From Saprospiraceae bacterium UBA2365 (GTDB taxonomy: Bacteria > Bacteroidota > Bacteroidia > Chitinophagales > Saprospiraceae): a stretch of 52,281 nt of DNA. A model generated the notes under the pieces. It saw only the letters and a program-made list of their open reading frames with translations, searched no databases and was not told the origin of the DNA. Where the stretch lies: assembly GCA_002344345.1 (NCBI GenBank), contig DDTL01000107.1, positions 1-52,281 of the forward strand, read 5' to 3'. Both the position numbers and the translations under genes were made by a program. Position 1 is the first letter of the stretch; each line of letters begins with the position of its first letter. Shown in pieces: positions 17,489 through 28,600 of this stretch.

Positions 17489-18925
17489 ATGTTTTGGATC
17501 ATATTTTGGATAGTTATTTATTTGTCGATGTTGTTGGTGCTCTCATTGCGACATGTCAAGAGTACCGATATGGAACAATACATGGTCAACAACAGGAATA
17601 CAGCGCTTTTCCCTTTGATAGCCACCACAGCTGCCACATTTGTCGGAGGCGGTGCTTCATTCGGATTGATGGCAACCGGTTATGAAGGCGGTTTTGCTGC
17701 CATTTGGATTGGTGTTGCCCACATAATAGGCTTTGTGATCATTGCTCAATTTGCCGCAAAAATCAGAGATTTCGGAGCCGAACATAAAATCTACAGCCTT
17801 CCTCATTACCTTAATTTTGTTTTCAGAGACCCAGACAACCCGCGATTTAATGCCTTCTTTTCAAAATCGATCAGTGGCGTCAATATTTTTATCTTCTTTT
17901 TCATGGTAGCTACGCAATTTGTAGCGATGGCAACTTTGCTCAAATTTTCCTTTGAGATAGGGTTTAACCTGGCAGCATCCATTTCAGCGGGTGTTATTAT
18001 TTTATATACAGCATTGGCAGGCCTTTCAGGTGTCATAATAACAGATATGGCTCAGTTTATCACCATTATTTTAATGACCATCATCATCCTGATTCCGGGA
18101 ATCTGGCTAGACACTGAAGGAATGAGCAGGTTGGCAGAATTACCTGCAGAAATGTTGAATGGAACGAAATATGGCATCATTTTTCTGATAGGGCTACCGG
18201 TATTCTTTTCATGGTCAGTTTTGGTCAGGATGGATATCTGGCAAAGGATATTGGCTGCCAGAACCGGCAAAATTGCCAAAAGAATGACTATCTGGACAGG
18301 TTTCGTGATGATGCCTTTTTATATAGTTTTTCCTATGGTAGGCATGACAATTCTGCTTACTAATGGACCAAATATTCTGCCAGAAGAAGTTGCGCATTTA
18401 TTTTTGATGAAACACTCGAATGAATTTATGATGGGTTTTGCAGTTGTAGGTTTACTTTCTGCATTGATGTCTTCAGGTGATAGTTTCCTGAATATCATTG
18501 CGATCTCATCGGTTAAAGATTTTGTAAAAGGTAACAATAAAGGCCCTATGACCCAAAAGGATTATTTCTGGATTAAAATCATGGCAATAATATTTGGAGT
18601 GGTTGCATTGGCTATGGCGTTGGTCTTTCCAAAAGTCGTAGATATGATGGTTTTGGCTCTGAGCACGATCACCTTGTTTGTTCCGATCACTTTGTTGGCT
18701 TTGACCAATAAAAATGCAGGAAAATACCGCAAAGCTGCATGGTGGAGCCTGCTGTCCGGTTTTGTAGTGAATATTTTGTTTTTTATCTATGGCCTGTCGA
18801 TGCCGCATCATTTTGAAGCCAAGTCATCATTTGTTCCCGGAGTGATTGTTGCTACTTTCGTATTACTGGCTGGAATTCTGTATTATAAAAGGAAACAAAC
18901 GAAAGGATTGAAACAGACCATTTGA
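17489..18925 (+). CDS. Sodium:solute symporter family protein
   Basis: This 478-residue integral membrane protein has about 12-13 hydrophobic segments. Early features fit the SSS family (LeuT-like fold): NRNTALFPLIATTAATFVGG followed by GASFGLMATGY at the sodium-site helix, and LSGVIITDMAQFI in the middle. SSS transporters use the sodium gradient to import sugars, amino acids, nucleosides or vitamins; the substrate cannot be read from the sequence. It is a single gene with no co-directional neighbour nearby, so context gives no clue. The start at ATG 17489 leaves a first membrane segment right at the N-terminus, normal for the family. Confidence 0.9.
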   Translation: MFWIIFWIVIYLSMLLVLSLRHVKSTDMEQYMVNNRNTALFPLIATTAATFVGGGASFGLMATGYEGGFAAIWIGVAHIIGFVIIAQFAAKIRDFGAEHKIYSLPHYLNFVFRDPDNPRFNAFFSKSISGVNIFIFFFMVATQFVAMATLLKFSFEIGFNLAASISAGVIILYTALAGLSGVIITDMAQFITIILMTIIILIPGIWLDTEGMSRLAELPAEMLNGTKYGIIFLIGLPVFFSWSVLVRMDIWQRILAARTGKIAKRMTIWTGFVMMPFYIVFPMVGMTILLTNGPNILPEEVAHLFLMKHSNEFMMGFAVVGLLSALMSSGDSFLNIIAISSVKDFVKGNNKGPMTQKDYFWIKIMAIIFGVVALAMALVFPKVVDMMVLALSTITLFVPITLLALTNKNAGKYRKAAWWSLLSGFVVNILFFIYGLSMPHHFEAKSSFVPGVIVATFVLLAGILYYKRKQTKGLKQTI

Positions 18926-19506
18926 CAAAAATCCGATTACCTGATGATATTACTTTGAGGATTTTCTTCGCTTTTGAATATTATTTTGATGCTCATTCAG
19001 GCACTTTTTGACAGATATACACTATAAATTTGAAAATGTTTTGGTTCAATGTTGATTCTATAAGGTAAATCAAATTGATCAAATCTCCCTGGGTTTTCAG
19101 AGGATTACAAAATTCAGGTATTTCACGAAAAATACACAAAGTCAATACATTATAATAAAAAACCGGGTGAGTATTTTGTGGTCAATAAAACAAAAAAATC
19201 ATGTTTTCTGTATCTGCATCATGCTTATCGTGGAATTTCCCAAAAACCAATATCCGACAAAATTTGACAAAAATCACTTTATTAAAGACCTTGCAGATCA
19301 AATTAAACCAAAATCCACTCAAATCGACACAAAGCCAATGTAATCATGTCAAATCTCATGAAAGTATCGGAATTCCGGATTCATTTTTAATTTGATCCTG
19401 CTGTGTTCCCGCTTTGTGTACAGATTCATGTTAACTCAATTCGCCAACCATTGACCACAAAAAATGAACATCATTTTTTATTCAGATTTCTGAGAGTCTG
19501 GAAATT
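18926..19506. other. Intergenic region between convergent genes, no gene seen
   Basis: 581 AT-rich bases between the 3' ends of the symporter and the M16 peptidase genes. A 64-codon plus-strand ORF (19201-19395) has composition and codon use that look like chance. No terminator-like hairpin or clear repeat found, although terminators for both genes would be expected here. Confidence 0.4.
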
Positions 19507-20748
19507 TTATTTTTTCAGATACAAGAGTCTGGAGCAATTTTCAGGAACGAATATTTGGTTTGCTACACGTTGAATATCTTCTGCGCTGACAGCCCTGTAC
19601 AGTTCAATCTGTCTGTTGATCATACCAGCATCTCCAAGCAATTCATACTGCGCGAGATTCATTGCTTTATTGGAAATATTGGTCTCTGAAAATAAAATGC
19701 TGCTCTCCATTTTATTTTTCAGCTTTTCAAGCTCTTCCATCTGGATCTTTTCCTGTTTCAATTGCTCCAGTTCGTTTTCAAATGCTGTTATTCCCTCTTC
19801 CGGAGTCACTTTCTTCATCAAATTTCCCTCTACAACAAACAATCCGGGATCCACCGTACCGGTAATGTAAGCCGTTGCATTGGAGAAAAGTGTGTGTTCT
19901 TTCACCAGCCGCTGATGCAATCTTGAGCTCCTGCCACGTCCGAGAATATCTGACATCAGGTCAAAAGCATAATAATCCGAATGTGCTCTGCCCGGCATTT
20001 TGTAAGCCAGAAAAACAGCATCATTAGGTACATCTGCCAGGACTTCCCTGCTTTGAGCGCCGGTAAACAACTTTTCATCCTGCAAAACCTGACTGACACT
20101 GAATCGGGATGAATTTTTGATGGAACCGAACCATTTTCGGATCATGTTGACAGTTTCGTCCATATGGAACTGACCACTTATAGAAATAATGGCATTATCG
20201 GGTTGATAATATGTTCCATAGAAGTCAATGGCATCTTCTCTGGTGATCGCCTGAACATGTTCAGGCGCCAACCCTATAGTTGGCCATTTATACGGATGGA
20301 TTTTGTAGCACATATCAGAAATATGATGCCAGACATCGCCAAAAGGTTTGTTGAGAGTGGTCTCTTTGAATTCTTCAAGGACAACTTTTTTCTGAACATC
20401 GAAAGCGCGTTTGCCCAGTTTGAGATGCTCCATCCTGTCCGCTTCCAGCCAACAGGCTATCTCCAGATTTTCGGAAGGAACTGTGATATAATAATTGGTG
20501 ATGTCTGTATTGGTAAATGCATTGTTTTCCCCGCCGGCCATTTGGATGGGTGTGTCGAAGTCGGGCGCCATTTTGGTCCCGGTAAACATCAGGTGTTCAA
20601 AAAGATGTGCCAATCCGGTTTTTTGAGGATCTTCGTTCCTTGAGCCAACGTTGTACAGTAAGTTGAATGCCACCAATGGTGCCTGGTCATCCTGATTAAG
20701 TATCACTTTTAAACCGTTTTCAAGCTCGAATTTTTCAAATTTGACCAT
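19507..20748 (-). CDS. M16-family zinc metallopeptidase
   Basis: This 413-residue peptidase has the inverted zinc motif HLFEH (residues 48-52), and the distal Glu lies in the VVLEEFKE segment around residue 125-131. It begins FELENGLKVILNQD, typical of the M16B group (mitochondrial processing peptidase-like). The C-terminal R/Y region is present as GRGRSSRLHQRLV. There is no signal peptide, so it should be cytoplasmic. M16B members often come as pairs; no inactive partner gene lies nearby. A TATTTTTG box sits 18 bases before the ATG. Confidence 0.93.
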   Translation of the reverse strand: MVKFEKFELENGLKVILNQDDQAPLVAFNLLYNVGSRNEDPQKTGLAHLFEHLMFTGTKMAPDFDTPIQMAGGENNAFTNTDITNYYITVPSENLEIACWLEADRMEHLKLGKRAFDVQKKVVLEEFKETTLNKPFGDVWHHISDMCYKIHPYKWPTIGLAPEHVQAITREDAIDFYGTYYQPDNAIISISGQFHMDETVNMIRKWFGSIKNSSRFSVSQVLQDEKLFTGAQSREVLADVPNDAVFLAYKMPGRAHSDYYAFDLMSDILGRGRSSRLHQRLVKEHTLFSNATAYITGTVDPGLFVVEGNLMKKVTPEEGITAFENELEQLKQEKIQMEELEKLKNKMESSILFSETNISNKAMNLAQYELLGDAGMINRQIELYRAVSAEDIQRVANQIFVPENCSRLLYLKK

Positions 20749-20765
20749 AAAATTGAATTAGCCTG

Positions 20766-20773
20766 CAAAAATA
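20766..20773 (-). promoter_or_regulatory. Candidate -7 box (TATTTTTG) of the M16 peptidase gene
   Basis: An exact TAnnTTTG match on the minus strand, 17 bases before the ATG. No TTG box at the usual distance was found. Confidence 0.4.
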
Positions 20774-20896
20774 AGATTTGAATTCATTCGGAGTCGATGA
20801 ATATTTGGTATTTTTAAATTATAATCCTTATTTTGGCAATCTGGTAATCTGACTTGTAGCATACAAGATTCGATCAATGATTCAATATAGGTAATT

Positions 20897-21084
20897 GTTT
20901 AGCTCACTAGTCTATTTGTTTAGCTCAATAGTCTTTTAGTCTTAAGTCTTTTAGCTAATGATTTATACCAAGGGTTAAAACCTCTGATTCCGGAACAAAT
21001 CACGTGTCTTTTTCTCAATGTACCCGCTTAATTCCAAGAGACAAACAAGCTAACAAACTAATTGCTAACCACCTAAATAACTAC
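20897..21084 (+). repeat. 188-nt dispersed repeat, copy A
   Basis: This segment recurs at 50952-51139 in inverted orientation with 185 of 188 bases identical by my alignment. It starts GTTTAGCTCA, contains GGGTTAAAACCTCTGATTCC, and ends CTAAATAACTAC. A more diverged copy in the same orientation lies at 45321-45447. It has no ORF. It fills most of the gap between the M16 gene and the FG-GAP gene. Confidence 0.9.
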
Positions 21085-21229
21085 TAATAAAGTTGATATC
21101 ATCCTGAAATGAAGAAAATGCTAAAGTTCTGATCCATCTGATAACTCAAATTTTCAAAAAATGAAATACCTGATGAATGTGTGGAATTTCCTTATTCTAA
21201 AGGCCTTTTTATCTCAATAATGGTAAAAT

Positions 21230-22714
21230 ATGCCTAAAATTCTTTTATCCTGTTTAGTTATCATGATCAGCTGCCAGGTCTTTACCGGACAAGCTGCCGA
21301 ACAGAAATTAGTTCCCTCTGATAACAGATCGGGGGATTTTTTTGGTCAATACCTGAGTATGAATTATCCGGATATCCTGATCAGCGCCCATCAGAAAAAC
21401 ATTTATGGTTATGCCAGCGGAGCGCTTTACGTGTATCGTGCTAACGGGGAAAATGATCGCTTCAACGAATTCCAGATGATCTTTCCTGCTGATGGTCATG
21501 TAGAAGAGTTTTTTGGTTATTCTGTGGATATGGACGATACCTGGGCGATCACCGGTTCGCATCACGACAGTGATGCAGGAGGAAGCAGCGGTTCAGCTTT
21601 TATTTTGAAAAAAGAAAACAGCCTTTGGACGATTTTTCAAAAATTGACACCTAACGATCCTGCTCCGGGCGATGAGTTCGGGAAAGCTGTATGTCTGGAC
21701 GGGAATGTTGTATTTGCAGGCGCCTGGCTCGATGATGATAATGGGTCCAACAGCGGCTCTGTATATGTTTTTGAAAAACAGGAAGATAGATGGGATCAAA
21801 TCGCCAAAATATATCCTGACCCTTTTGCATCTTATGACCAGTTTGGAAATTTTATGGCCTCCGACGAAGGTTATTTGTTGGTGGGTGTTCCTGAAAACGC
21901 TGCCAACGGTCCAAGGTCAGGATGTACTTACCTGTTTACAAACTTAACAGGTGTATGGCAACAGGTTGACAGATGGGTTCCGGAGGATGGACATGAGGGT
22001 GCACAATTCGGACAATCTGTAAGCATCAGCGGCAACCGGGCAGCTGTTGGCGCTTATAAATCAGATGGTTTTTGTGCAGATTGCGGAGCTGTCTACCTAT
22101 ACACAAAAAACGGAGATGAATGGCAAAATGATACCATTTTGATCGCAGCGGATGTTCAAAACGGAGATCATTTTGGCAATTCGGTGCACCTTCAGGATGA
22201 TTTGCTGGCAGTAGGCGCCTATTTTGACGATGATCTGGGAATGAACAGCGGATCCGTCTACCTATACCAATTCATACACGACCGGTGGAAATTGCTTTCA
22301 AAAATAAATTCAAGCGATGGGAGAGCAGGAGATGCTTTTGGTTCATCCGTATTGGTCAGTTTCCCATATCTGTTAACCGGTGCATATGGTAAAAGTCAAA
22401 ATGGATTTTTTAGCGGAGGAGCATATATTTACCGGATTGACGGATTGGTTTCTTATTCTGTTGATACAATCCTGAACCGGGAATTAGTCCTGTATCCAAC
22501 TTTTTTTGATAACAGGATTTGTATCCGGTCAAATGATGCAGAATTTTATACTGCTGACCTATTTTTGTATACCGCAGATGGCCGGCTGCTGTTTTCTGAT
22601 AAAATAAAAGCCGGACAAAATTGTCTGGATCCTGGTCATTTGCCTTCAGGTTTGATCCATTTTAAAATAGTTACGACCGACGGGATCACGACAGGAAAGT
22701 TAATCAGACTGTGA
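21230..22714 (+). CDS. FG-GAP beta-propeller protein with T9SS type A sorting domain
   Basis: This 494-residue secreted protein has a signal peptide (about 1-22). About seven repeats (residues 30-405) share the pattern GDxFGxxV...VGAYxDDDxGxNSGSVYLY, typical of FG-GAP/integrin-like propellers that bind calcium through Asp-rich loops. Residues about 415-494 (LYPTFFDNRICI to TGKLIRL) form a type A C-terminal domain, which would direct secretion by the type IX system and attachment to the surface. It is convergent with the adhesin operon; the two stop codons are 11 bases apart. The ligand is unknown. Confidence 0.88.
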   Translation: MPKILLSCLVIMISCQVFTGQAAEQKLVPSDNRSGDFFGQYLSMNYPDILISAHQKNIYGYASGALYVYRANGENDRFNEFQMIFPADGHVEEFFGYSVDMDDTWAITGSHHDSDAGGSSGSAFILKKENSLWTIFQKLTPNDPAPGDEFGKAVCLDGNVVFAGAWLDDDNGSNSGSVYVFEKQEDRWDQIAKIYPDPFASYDQFGNFMASDEGYLLVGVPENAANGPRSGCTYLFTNLTGVWQQVDRWVPEDGHEGAQFGQSVSISGNRAAVGAYKSDGFCADCGAVYLYTKNGDEWQNDTILIAADVQNGDHFGNSVHLQDDLLAVGAYFDDDLGMNSGSVYLYQFIHDRWKLLSKINSSDGRAGDAFGSSVLVSFPYLLTGAYGKSQNGFFSGGAYIYRIDGLVSYSVDTILNRELVLYPTFFDNRICIRSNDAEFYTADLFLYTADGRLLFSDKIKAGQNCLDPGHLPSGLIHFKIVTTDGITTGKLIRL

Positions 22715-22725
22715 TCCGAAAAAAT

Positions 22726-24687
22726 TTACTCGCCGTTGTATTTGAAATTAAGACCTTCTTCGTGTGATAACACCATGACTTCAGTCCGGCGATTCATCGC
22801 ATGTTCCTGTTCAGAGCATTTCACTCCGTCTTTGCAGTGATTGAGTAATCTGCTTTCACCATAACCTGTAGCCACGACCCTCTTTTCCTCAATACCTTTT
22901 TTAACCAGATAAATTTTAGCGTTCTGTGCTCTTTTCAGAGAAAGGCCCTGATTGTAAGATTCCTTACCGCGAGCATCTGTATGAGCGCTCAGTTCAATGA
23001 CCATGCCCGGGTATCTCAGCATGTGATTGGCCAGTTGATCCAAAGTGAGCACTGCTTCGGACTTGAGATCTGCTGAGTTATAATCGTAATAAATTTGTCT
23101 CAGAACGATGGTCTCACCAGCTTTAACCGGAAGTTGCTGGTTTTCTTCCACTACAGCAATTTTGTCCAGGGCGATGCGCACCTGGCCTTCCGAGGTTATG
23201 TCTTCATAGGTGATGCGGATATCCCTTGGATAATAGCCATCAGCAGTAACTTCTCCCAAAAATTCCTGATTTTTGGCAAGGCAATAAGTCAGAGATCCGT
23301 CTTTTCCCATGATGAATTGCATGGAACTCACCGGTTCAAGGTGGAATTTATTTATTTTTTCACCCGTTTCTCCATCTTCAAAAATGATTTCGAATCCTTT
23401 GCAAACGATGGAATCGAGATAGACTGTATGCTCTTTCTTTTCTGAGTTGAAATCCATCAACCTGCGGCTTACTCCGAATCCATCCTTTTCTGCAATCAGC
23501 ACATATTGGTCGGAGGGCAGATACAAATTCAATTCGCCATTTTGTCCTGAATAGAAAATATCACTTTCCTTCACACTACCAAGCTCTATCTCCTGCACCA
23601 ATGACAATCTGGAGTCGTTTGTCTCGACGATTTCAGCATCACCTGCGCTGAAAGGCTTGAATAGCATTTTTACGCCTGCTACAGGCTTGTTGTTTTCCCT
23701 GTTGATCACCTTCACGGTCGTAAAATCCGGTGTTTTAAGCATCAGGTTTTGTTCAAGGTACAGGTTGTAAATATCATCTTTCCCTTTTCCACCTGATCTG
23801 GAAGATGCAAAATAGATGCTATTGCCTGTTTCATTCAGTATCATACTAAGGTCATCTGAAGTTGTGTTCAGACCATCCATAGTAACCGGTTGCCCAAAAA
23901 TCCCGTTTTTATTCACCGAAGCGTACAGATCAAAACCGCCTTTGCCTCCTTCACGATCTGAGGTAAAAAAAAGGAAATATTTCTGGTTCAAAAAAGGAAA
24001 ACAATCATTTGAAGGTCCATTTATGTTTGGGCCCAGATTTTCCGGTGATGTCCAGTTTTGATCTCCGGTCATTCGGACTGAATACAGATCCATACCCCCA
24101 AAACTTCCCGGCATATCCGATGCAAAATACAACCGGCTATGTTGATCGTCCCAGGCTGGGTGACATACATTGTATTTTGGTGAATTTACAGGCAATCCAC
24201 CTTGCTGAACCCATCCATCCTCCGCTTTGCGATAGATGAATATTCCAAGTTTTTGTTCCCGTTCTTTTTTTACTCCAGAAGAAATGTGTTGATTACGGGT
24301 CACAAACAACCATTTTCCGTCAGAGGAAATGCTGGACGGGCCATCAAAAAAGCCTTCTGCTTTGATCCCTCCAAAATAGGTGCCCGGAATAAAATGTCCT
24401 GTGGAATCTTTAGTGGATAATTTGAGCACGAAACCATTGTCATCATCCAGTCTGAAACGTTTTTTATCGGTTTTTGACTGAACATACATCAGCTCATTTT
24501 GATAAAAAACAGGAGAAAATTCATATTGATCGGTATTCAATTGACTTACATTCACAGGTTTTACTGTCCGCAATTTTTCCAGATCAAAGTAAGCAGCGTC
24601 GGTGTTGTTTTGTGCACCCGAAATAAATACAAAACCACAACAAAATCCTATGATCAAAAAATATCTCAACATATACTTTTTTTCCAT
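22726..24687 (-). CDS. OmpA-family protein with PD40 beta-propeller repeats
   Basis: This 653-residue envelope protein has a signal peptide (about 1-25), a PD40/TolB-like propeller (about 50-310, with repeats such as SSDGKWLFVTRN and LYFASDMPGSFGGMDLYSV), a middle beta domain, and a C-terminal OmpA domain (about 530-645, with LSAHTDARGKESYNQGLSLKRAQ) that binds peptidoglycan. Proteins of this layout anchor type IX secretion and surface adhesins to the cell wall. It is the last gene of the operon 32213 to 22726, 6 bases after the PorP/SprF gene. Confidence 0.93.
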   Translation of the reverse strand: MEKKYMLRYFLIIGFCCGFVFISGAQNNTDAAYFDLEKLRTVKPVNVSQLNTDQYEFSPVFYQNELMYVQSKTDKKRFRLDDDNGFVLKLSTKDSTGHFIPGTYFGGIKAEGFFDGPSSISSDGKWLFVTRNQHISSGVKKEREQKLGIFIYRKAEDGWVQQGGLPVNSPKYNVCHPAWDDQHSRLYFASDMPGSFGGMDLYSVRMTGDQNWTSPENLGPNINGPSNDCFPFLNQKYFLFFTSDREGGKGGFDLYASVNKNGIFGQPVTMDGLNTTSDDLSMILNETGNSIYFASSRSGGKGKDDIYNLYLEQNLMLKTPDFTTVKVINRENNKPVAGVKMLFKPFSAGDAEIVETNDSRLSLVQEIELGSVKESDIFYSGQNGELNLYLPSDQYVLIAEKDGFGVSRRLMDFNSEKKEHTVYLDSIVCKGFEIIFEDGETGEKINKFHLEPVSSMQFIMGKDGSLTYCLAKNQEFLGEVTADGYYPRDIRITYEDITSEGQVRIALDKIAVVEENQQLPVKAGETIVLRQIYYDYNSADLKSEAVLTLDQLANHMLRYPGMVIELSAHTDARGKESYNQGLSLKRAQNAKIYLVKKGIEEKRVVATGYGESRLLNHCKDGVKCSEQEHAMNRRTEVMVLSHEEGLNFKYNGE

Positions 24688-24693
24688 TTTATC

Positions 24694-25647
24694 TTAAAAA
24701 AATCTGGGACTGACAATATAGGTTCCTTTATCTTTTCTGCCGAAACAATAGTTCAGCATCAGTTCAACGCTTCCGCTTTCAAACTCACGGATCGGTGTAA
24801 TGGTGATATCATATGCCAATCCCATAAAGAATTCGCGACTCAATTGCACTCCTCCTATTAAATCCAATGATTCAGCCAACACATAGGAGCTGCCGCCTTC
24901 TCTGACAGTGACAGCTGCAAAATACCGGTCATAAAATTTCCAGCCGAGATTAAAATCCATCTGAACAGGCGAATTTTCTGCTGCCTTGAGCAAAAACTGT
25001 GGCATGAACATGATTTTTGGATTAATATAAAATGCAAACCCGGTCATTACATACAAATGGCGCACTTCAAAACTGGTTTCCGGAGATTCACCCAGATCTA
25101 TACTCGCACGCAGCATTCTGGGCAAACCGGCACCAATGTAAAACCGGTCATTATTGTAATACAAGCCAAAGCCAGCATTGAAAATATTTTTTACATATTT
25201 ACCTTCAGAAATGGCTGCATCCTGGAAATACGGGTGTGCCATGTTTATTGACGGATCCGTAAAATCCGTGTTATATTGACGACCGGAAACTGAAATACCC
25301 ATGCTGAATTCTCCATTTTCAAATGGAATCCTGTAAGCATATGAGCCTTCAATACTCAATTTTTGTTGCACACCAATGGAATTTCTGGAAATACTGAATC
25401 CAAGGCCAACCCGGTCTCTCGCCATTTTCGGAAAATTGACGCTTAATGCCTGAACTTTTGGTGCCCCGGGAAAACCCATCCAGTGTTCACGGACAATCCC
25501 GGTCAGACAATATGCATTTTCATTTCCTGCAAAAGCAGGATTAATGGCAAGTTTATTGAACATAAACTGCGTAAAAAGCGACTCCTGTTGGGCATTTGAA
25601 GCAAAGCCGGTTAAAACGATCAGGAATATCAGAGCTATTTTTTGCAT
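24694..25647 (-). CDS. PorP/SprF-family outer-membrane protein
   Basis: This 317-residue outer-membrane protein has a signal peptide (1-19, ending SNA-Q) and the family opening QESLFTQFMFNKLAINPAFAG. It lies between the giant type B adhesin (17-base gap) and the OmpA-PD40 gene (6-base gap), the arrangement of sprB-sprF-type clusters, where the SprF-like protein is needed to display the adjacent adhesin on the surface. This is therefore its most likely role. Only limited similarity to the other member at 16246-17289 is evident by eye. Confidence 0.95.
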   Translation of the reverse strand: MQKIALIFLIVLTGFASNAQQESLFTQFMFNKLAINPAFAGNENAYCLTGIVREHWMGFPGAPKVQALSVNFPKMARDRVGLGFSISRNSIGVQQKLSIEGSYAYRIPFENGEFSMGISVSGRQYNTDFTDPSINMAHPYFQDAAISEGKYVKNIFNAGFGLYYNNDRFYIGAGLPRMLRASIDLGESPETSFEVRHLYVMTGFAFYINPKIMFMPQFLLKAAENSPVQMDFNLGWKFYDRYFAAVTVREGGSSYVLAESLDLIGGVQLSREFFMGLAYDITITPIREFESGSVELMLNYCFGRKDKGTYIVSPRFF

Positions 25648-25664
25648 ACACTTTTTTTTAACTA

Positions 25665-28600
25665 CTACCTTTCAATGACAACAAAATCTCGAATCGACTG
25701 GGTACCATTGCCCAGATCAAGCAAATAATAATAAGTTCCTACTGGCAGATCTTTGTCTTTATAGGTGCCCTGCCAATCATTCAGGTAAGGAGATACACTA
25801 TAAACTTCATCACCCCATTGATTGAAAACAATCAGCCGGTTGGAAGGATAGAGCGGAGTGGCAAGGCATGGAAATACAAGAATATCGTTGATCCCATCCC
25901 CGTTGGGAGTGATCACATTCATCCCAAAACAATCCGAAATATCACCGACTTCTATTTCAATGACCGCATCACTATATTTCGCTGGGCAATCGTTGTGAAT
26001 GAGTCTGTATGGGATGGTAATTTTTCCTATAAAATATACATTGGGCACAAACCTGAAAGAATTGTTCCCGATGTTTTCAATGATCCCTTCCGGAAATTCC
26101 AATCGATCGAAATAAATAGTTGCGTCAGCTGCAAAATCATCATTGTCTGCCGGCGTCATGCTCACGTCTGTATTATAGTCGGTTTGATACTGATCGTCAG
26201 CAGCTACCGGTGTTTCCGGAATATAAACAACCACCGTATCCCGGGAATAATCTTTACACACATTATAAGATAGTGACCAAACAAAAATACTGTTACCTTC
26301 GGGAAGTCCGGTCACCAGGGTGTAAGGATTGACCGGTGATTCGATTTGAATGGCCGTGAATGGCGTGGACCATTGTGCGCCTGGTTGAATAGCCGCGCTC
26401 AGTGCCAAATCGCTATCATCGCAGGCAAAAATATCTTCACCGGCATCTGCAATTGAAGCAGGCATAATACTGGTTAGAACATGTACCAGTTCAGAAGGAT
26501 CCGATAAGCATCCATATGATTCTGCTATCACATAAAAGCCGTTCAGGCCGTCAACAAAATCATCAAACTGGTCTATTTCGATACAAGGGTCGTTTGATTC
26601 AGCGATCAGATTCCCTGTCTGATTATGATACCAGAAATATTTGGTAGCCGGCTTGATAAAACTCAGGCACAATTCCAATGGTTGAGTGTCCGGGCCGATA
26701 CAGAACGGTTCCAGACCGGCTTCAATCTGTGGTTGCAATGGTTTGGGATAGATCTGTATCAACAGACCATCTGAATAATCAGAATAGCAACCATCTAATT
26801 CAATTTTTAATCGATAAACACCGGATTGGTCTGGATCAGACGGGAAAATAATCGGATTCTGAAAATCAGATTGGAAAGCTCCGGGTCCTTCCCAAAAATA
26901 TGATGCCTGAAGAGTATAATTGGTAAACAATCTGATAGGCTCACCTTCACAATAAACGTCATCTCCCCAAATGGCAGGTTGATTAGGCTTTTTGATCACT
27001 TCAACTGCGAAAGCAAGGGATAATTCGGAATAGCAATGGCCATTGAATACAGATACTGAATACATGCCTGAGTTGTTGAGCGCTGCGCCAGGGATTTTCA
27101 GTTCAGGCTTTGTGGTCTGGTACTGACTTTGATCGGGAGCATTCCAGAAATAACTTAATCCATCCGCTATATTGTAATTCTGAACAGTCAATGTGATCGT
27201 ATCATACTCACATACCCTTAACGTGCCGTCCAAAACAGGCATTTCGGGAACAAGGAATAATTCGACTTCCGTGGTTGCAGGTTTTGAAGGACAAAAATCC
27301 TGAGAAACAACCAAAGTATATATTCCATTGAGCGAAAGATCGGGGTTGCAAATAACCGGATTGGATTCGGTGCTGGTAAAACCTCCGGGACCATTCCATT
27401 GGTATGTAAAGTTGCCGTCCAACGGAAATACTGTAGGAACAAATTCAATGCATTCATCTCCGGTCATACATGATTCTGATGTATTGCTCAAAGCAGTAAT
27501 AACCGGCAGATCTATGACATCAACTTCAGTGGTACTGGTCAACAAACAACCTGCCGCTGTGGTGATCTCGAGCCTGTATATACCTTTCAAAGCAGGTAAA
27601 TGCAGATTCATTTCATAATGGCTTTCATTATTGGGGTCGATCCAATGATATTGAGCTCCTGTGATCAGAGGCGCCATGAGGATCACACTATCTCCCTGAC
27701 AAACAGGACTGTTGCTCGTGGCAGTGACAGGGAAAGCCAACTCAGTACGGATCCGTACAGGAATAGAAAACTCAGAAAAACAATCTCCTGTTTTAATGGT
27801 GACCTTCCATGTTCCATCCAATTGGTCTGTGGCCGAAGGGATGATCCATGTATTTGAGTTTTTTACGGTATAAAGCTGATCATTCAGATACCAGTGATAT
27901 GAATCAGCATTGGTAACATTATTCACTTCAAAAATGATCGGTTCTCCCTCGCAAAATATGGTGTCCACACTGATCACCGGTTGATCAGGACGATCGTCAA
28001 CCAGTACTTCCATGAATGCTGTATCTCTGCAAAAACTGTTTGAAATGACCAGGGTATATTTTCCCTGATTGGTATCCTTCACATCCTGAATTGCAGGCGG
28101 ATTTTGTTGTGTGGTTGAGTATGAATCCGGTCCGGTCCAAAGGTATTCAAAATGGTCACCGGTCACATTTGTACCAAAATTCAGGTTTTCCCCCTCACAT
28201 ATCTTAACAAATGGATCTATGACAGAAGCAACAGGTTGTTCCAAAACAACAGAAACTATATTTTGGGAAGGTGTAGAGATGCAATGGAGACTTTCAACGA
28301 TGACATAATACTGACTGATACCCGTCTCAGGTTTTAAAGTCAAAACGGGACTGGAAGTCGTATCGATCAACTCACCGTCAGGAGTCACACCTCTATACCA
28401 GAGATATTTTATATCACCTGAATAATTCGAAGTGGATATCAGGAGTGAATCTCCTGCACACAAGGTATCCCTGTTGAGCTGTATGGGTGGAATGCTCAAA
28501 TCTTCCACAAATACATCTACAAATCCCTCCGAAGCACAACCCCCGGCGCCCGTAACTTCTATTCTGTAATTCCCTGAATACGACGGATCCGCATCAGGTC

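Noticed and set aside
19201..19395. 64-codon ORF between the symporter and the peptidase
   Set aside because: No domain, no start context and Lys/Asn/Gln-rich composition expected from AT-rich spacer.
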